A DNA stretch of 64,000 nucleotides from Alistipes montrealensis. Its GTDB lineage: Bacteria; Bacteroidota; Bacteroidia; Bacteroidales; Rikenellaceae. Position numbers and translations under genes: made by a program. The stretch lies in contig NZ_JAGYXY010000004.1 in NCBI RefSeq assembly GCF_018362775.1, positions 44,246-108,245 on the forward strand. The letters run 5' to 3'. The notes beneath the pieces were generated by a model. It saw only the letters and a list, made by a program, of their open reading frames with translations, was not told the DNA's origin and ran no database searches. Below are positions 61,513 through 64,000 of the stretch, piece after piece. Within the stretch, counting starts at the first letter, position 1; every line of letters starts with the position of its first letter.

Positions 61513-62397
61513 TTATTTGTCCAATCCGATCTTACATTGATGTCCTGCTACGCGTTCAGCTTCGATGGCTGCGGCGCGCTGCTCCTGGGTGCGGTACATG
61601 CCCTGGCGGCGCATCGCCTCGTCGAAGTCGACCTCGTGGGCGTCGAACTCCGGGCCGTCGACGCACGTGAAGCGCGTTTTGCCGCCGACCGTCACGCGGC
61701 AGGCTCCGCACATGCCCGTACCGTCGACCATCAGCGCGTTGAGCGACACGGTGGTTTTCAGGCCGTATTTCTTCGTGGTGAGGGCAACGAATTTCATCAT
61801 GATCATCGGCCCGATGGCGATACATTCGTCGTAGTGTTTACCCTCTTTCTCGATCAGTTCCCCGATCAGGGCCGTCACGAGTCCTTTGAAGCCTTCGGAA
61901 CCGTCGTCGGTGGCGATATAGAGGTTTTCGGCGACGGCGCGCATGGCGTCGGTGTAGATGAGCATCTGTTTGTTTTTGGCGCCGATAATGACATCCGCTT
62001 TTACGCCGTGCTCCCGGAGCCATTTGACCTGCGGATAGACCGGGGCCGTGCCCACGCCGCCTGCTACGAAGAGGTAGTGCCGTTTGCGCAGCTCTTCGAG
62101 GGGAATGTTGACGAATTCCGACGGGTGGCCCAGCGGACCTGCGAAATCGGCGAGGGCCTCGCCCTGTTCCCGGGCGCAGATTTTGCGCGTCGAGGCGCCG
62201 ATGGCCTGCGTGACGATCGTCACGCTGCCCTCCGCGGCGTCGAAATCGGAGATAGTGAGCGGAATGCGCTCACCGTGTTCGTCGACGCGCACGATGACGA
62301 ATTGTCCGGGCTGTGCCGAGCGGGCAACGCGCGGCGCGAGAATCTTCATCAGCCAGATGCCCTCAGCAAGGAGCCTTTTTTCAAGAATGGGGTACAT
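61513..62397 (-). CDS. nfnA: NfnA-like ferredoxin-NADP reductase subunit (PyrK-type)
   Basis: 294 residues. A FAD-binding domain (about 10-100, with PGQFVIVRVDEHGERIPLTI) and NAD-binding domain (GGVGTAPVYPQVKWL), then a C-terminal [2Fe-2S] ligand set in GMCGACRVTVGGKTRFTC. Related to the electron-transfer subunit of dihydroorotate dehydrogenase and to sulfide dehydrogenase; the adjacent GltD-type subunit makes NfnAB the best reading. No dihydroorotate dehydrogenase gene is adjacent. Confidence 0.85.
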   Translation of the reverse strand: MYPILEKRLLAEGIWLMKILAPRVARSAQPGQFVIVRVDEHGERIPLTISDFDAAEGSVTIVTQAIGASTRKICAREQGEALADFAGPLGHPSEFVNIPLEELRKRHYLFVAGGVGTAPVYPQVKWLREHGVKADVIIGAKNKQMLIYTDAMRAVAENLYIATDDGSEGFKGLVTALIGELIEKEGKHYDECIAIGPMIMMKFVALTTKKYGLKTTVSLNALMVDGTGMCGACRVTVGGKTRFTCVDGPEFDAHEVDFDEAMRRQGMYRTQEQRAAAIEAERVAGHQCKIGLDK

Positions 62398-62421
62398 TAT
62401 AATCCGTTATGTGTTTGTGTG

Positions 62422-63501
62422 TCACTCTTCGATGATCGCCGTTACCCGGATGCGCCGCATGGGTCGCACGGGATCGTTGGTCACCACCACGAGGTGTTCG
62501 GTCAGCACGCCGTAGTCCTGTGTCCGGGGATCGAGCAGTATTTCGCAGCGGAGCGAATCCCCGGGGGCGATTTTCCGGCCCGGGGCGAATGTCGTGGCTA
62601 CGCGTCCTTCGCCCTCGACGGCCCGTACGATCAGATCCGCATCACCCGTATTCGAGAGCATAAAGTGCATTCTCCGAACCGGCCCCGCATGCTTAACCGG
62701 GCCAAATTTAAGGATATTTTCTGAAAAATCGGCTTTCGGGGCTTTTTGTGTTGCATCCGCGGGCTGCGGATCGACTCCGATACCGTGCGTGACGATCGTT
62801 GCACCGTTGCTGCGTCCGTCGACTACGACTGCCAGCGCATCGCGTACGGTTCCGTAGCGGGGCTTGTCGGCGGGGATGAGGTAGGAAAAGTTGATTTCGC
62901 CCTGTTCACCCGGTGCGACCTGTTTCGGATAGTCGCTCCGGAGCAGTCCGCTCGTGGTTTCGGGCCGCAGTTCGAGGCGGACCGGGCGTTTGGAGGTGTT
63001 CGCATAACCGATGGTTCCCTGCACCTGCTGTCCTTGGTATATATAGGAGAAGGCGTTGAGCGTCGCGGCCAGCCGTAGCCCTCCGCCGGCGTCGACGGGG
63101 TAGAGTTCCTCGACGCTTTTCTGCCGGGGCGTGACACTGCCCTGGATGGTGAGCGTGGCGATTTTCCGCTTTTCCGAAGAGTAGACCCACAGTTCTTTGG
63201 TGAAGGCGCCCGGACGGTTGGCGGGGTCGTAGGTGACGGTGACCTGCGTCTTTTCGCCCGGAAGGATCGGTTTTTTCGAAAAATCGGGGACCGTGCAGCC
63301 GCAGGTGGTCACTACGTCGAGGATTACCAAAGGGGTGTCGCTGCGGTTTACACCCGTAAACGTATGGCTCACGCGGCCGTCGGACTCGCGGATCGTACCG
63401 AAGTCCCATTCGGCGGGCTGGAATGTCAGGCGTTCCTGCGCCGGGGCCGTTAAAGCGCATAGCGCCAAGAGAATAAGGGAAATAACGCGTTTTGTGATCA
63501 T
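62422..63501 (-). CDS. DUF1573 domain-containing protein
   Basis: 359 residues with a signal peptide (ISLILLALCALTAPAQ). DUF1573 repeats of Ig-like type: the first (about 28-120) has EWDFGTIRESDGRVSHTF and the typical VTTCGCTVPDF Cys pair; two more beta-sandwich units follow. Abundant in Bacteroidota, function unknown, probably periplasmic. It precedes nfnA by 24 bp and is the first gene of a DUF1573-nfnA-nfnB transcript, with a -7 box TATCTTTG on the minus strand at 63525-63532. Confidence 0.85.
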   Translation of the reverse strand: MITKRVISLILLALCALTAPAQERLTFQPAEWDFGTIRESDGRVSHTFTGVNRSDTPLVILDVVTTCGCTVPDFSKKPILPGEKTQVTVTYDPANRPGAFTKELWVYSSEKRKIATLTIQGSVTPRQKSVEELYPVDAGGGLRLAATLNAFSYIYQGQQVQGTIGYANTSKRPVRLELRPETTSGLLRSDYPKQVAPGEQGEINFSYLIPADKPRYGTVRDALAVVVDGRSNGATIVTHGIGVDPQPADATQKAPKADFSENILKFGPVKHAGPVRRMHFMLSNTGDADLIVRAVEGEGRVATTFAPGRKIAPGDSLRCEILLDPRTQDYGVLTEHLVVVTNDPVRPMRRIRVTAIIEE

Positions 63502-63524
63502 TTCTTTATGATTTGTGCGACATG

Positions 63525-63532
63525 CAAAGATA
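63525..63532 (-). promoter_or_regulatory. -7 box of the DUF1573-nfnAB operon
   Basis: TATCTTTG on the minus strand, exact consensus, 24 bp before the gene. No matching -33 TTTG at 19-21 bp; the nearest (ATTG, 63555-63558) is 22 bp away. Confidence 0.5.
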
Positions 63533-63561
63533 CTTTTTTTACGAAAAATTCGTGCAATAAT

Positions 63562-63592
63562 TTTGCGGGAATGAAAATTTGCTATATATTTG
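63562..63592 (+). promoter_or_regulatory. Promoter of the tRNA cluster
   Basis: TTTG at 63562-63565, 19-bp spacer, TATATTTG at 63585-63592: full consensus, 35 bp before tRNA-Asn. Confidence 0.85.
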
Positions 63593-63626
63593 CACTCCGA
63601 AACAACGAAACAATTTGTTTCAAAAA

Positions 63627-63700
63627 GCCTGAATAGCTCAGTTGGTTAGAGCACATGACTGTTAATCATGGGGTCCTAGGTTCAAGTCCTTGTTCAGGCG
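63627..63700 (+). tRNA. tRNA-Asn (GTT)
   Basis: 74 bases. Acceptor stem GCCTGAA/TTCAGGC with G as discriminator, D-loop TTGGTTAGA, anticodon stem ATGA/TCAT with loop CTGTTAA (anticodon GTT at 63661-63663), T-loop GGTTCAAGTCC. No CCA is encoded. Confidence 0.95.
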
Positions 63701-63814
63701 CAGATGCGCGAGGGTTGCGTAAAGGTTCTTTCAAAAAAACGCCTGCAGAAGAGGTCAGTAATGGCTTTTTCGGGTAATCGGAAGATTGCCTTTGCAGTCC
63801 CAAGCCATTTTTAG

Positions 63815-63889
63815 GGGAGCTTAGCTCAGCTGGTTCAGAGCGTCTGCCTTACAAGCAGAGGGTCGGGGGTTCGAATCCCTCAGCTCCCA
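63815..63889 (+). tRNA. tRNA-Val (TAC)
   Basis: 75 bases. Acceptor stem GGGAGCT/AGCTCCC, discriminator A, anticodon stem TCTGC/GCAGA with loop CTTACAA (anticodon TAC at 63850-63852), T-arm GGGGGTTCGAATCCCTC. The gap before it (63701-63814) holds no gene that I can support. Confidence 0.95.
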
Positions 63890-63891
63890 CG

Positions 63892-63918
63892 AAGCCACCG
63901 TATGATAAGGGTGGCTTT
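63892..63918 (+). terminator. Hairpin after tRNA-Val
   Basis: AAGCCACC/GGTGGCTT stem with a 10-base loop and a T6 tract. A terminator between two near-identical tRNA genes. Confidence 0.7.
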
Positions 63919-63975
63919 TTTGTCGGCCTTGCAGCCGCTTACATATTTCCACTTTCCCGCAAGGGAGAGTCTTTC

Positions 63976-64000
63976 GGGAGCTTAGCTCAGCTGGTTCAGA
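63976..64000 (+). tRNA. tRNA, probably a second tRNA-Val (partial)
   Basis: The last 25 bases are identical to the first 25 of the tRNA-Val gene at 63815 (GGGAGCTTAGCTCAGCTGGT and on). The anticodon lies outside the window, so the amino acid is inferred from identity of the acceptor and D arms. Confidence 0.7.

Noticed and set aside
61834..62724. Plus-strand frame (part of 60253-62724) crossing nfnA and nfnB
   Set aside because: Antisense shadow of the NfnAB genes with no start context or domain.

Overview
The window looks like the chromosome of a GC-rich, anaerobic gut member of the Bacteroidota, most plausibly Alistipes or a close Rikenellaceae relative (the genus is inference). Supporting signs are Bacteroidota-type promoters (TTTG, about 19-20 bp, TAnnTTTG), a SusC/SusD pair with ECF sigma and FecR-type anti-sigma, BACON and DUF4886 domains, a fused NuoCD in a complex I without NuoEFG, tryptophanase, and dipeptidyl peptidase IV. 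Most of the window is housekeeping DNA. No CRISPR array, rRNA, prophage or complete insertion sequence was seen.

Left part (1-24 kb): partial bamD, an outer-membrane barrel gene with cardiolipin synthase, greA, a small protein plus a TonB-dependent receptor, malate dehydrogenase and gcvH. An AT-richer pair of secreted proteins (8.1-10.2 kb) follows. Then come birA-dapD, a lipoprotein prolyl oligopeptidase, aspartate kinase, a DUF4435 protein, a SUI1-type factor coupled to a large predicted zinc peptidase/outer-membrane barrel protein, PBP1A, asd and a small membrane protein. Aspartate kinase, asd and dapD all feed the diaminopimelate/lysine pathway, and PBP1A uses the resulting cell-wall precursor.

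Middle (24-46 kb): an orphan tyrosine recombinase, a tnaA-sialate O-acetylesterase operon, a rubredoxin-superoxide dismutase pair, and the ten-gene nuoA-B-CD-H-I-J-K-L-M-N operon. These are followed by ogt, dipeptidyl peptidase IV, a conserved unknown, a LysM glucosaminidase, and a DUF4254-heptosyltransferase pair.

Right part (46.7-59.4 kb): the most distinctive accessory locus. It holds a BACON-DUF4886 (SGNH-like) lipoprotein, an overlapping ECF sigma gene, a FecR anti-sigma gene, an STN-containing SusC, SusD, a NAGPA-type phosphodiester glycosidase lipoprotein, a BACON/beta-helix lipoprotein and a secreted sugar-isomerase-like TIM barrel. A second NAGPA-type phosphodiester glycosidase faces it. 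I see no conventional glycoside hydrolase or polysaccharide lyase. This suggests an uptake system for a glycan containing sugar-phosphodiester bonds rather than a standard polysaccharide; the substrate is inference.

End (59.5-64 kb): a lipocalin-like lipoprotein, an NfnAB-like pair (electron-bifurcating ferredoxin:NADP+ oxidoreductase), a DUF1573 protein, and tRNA-Asn, tRNA-Val and the start of a further near-identical tRNA. NfnAB and the NADH-module-free complex I both suggest a ferredoxin-centred redox economy. A roughly 55-bp intergenic repeat occurs in two good copies and one partial copy in the first 14 kb.
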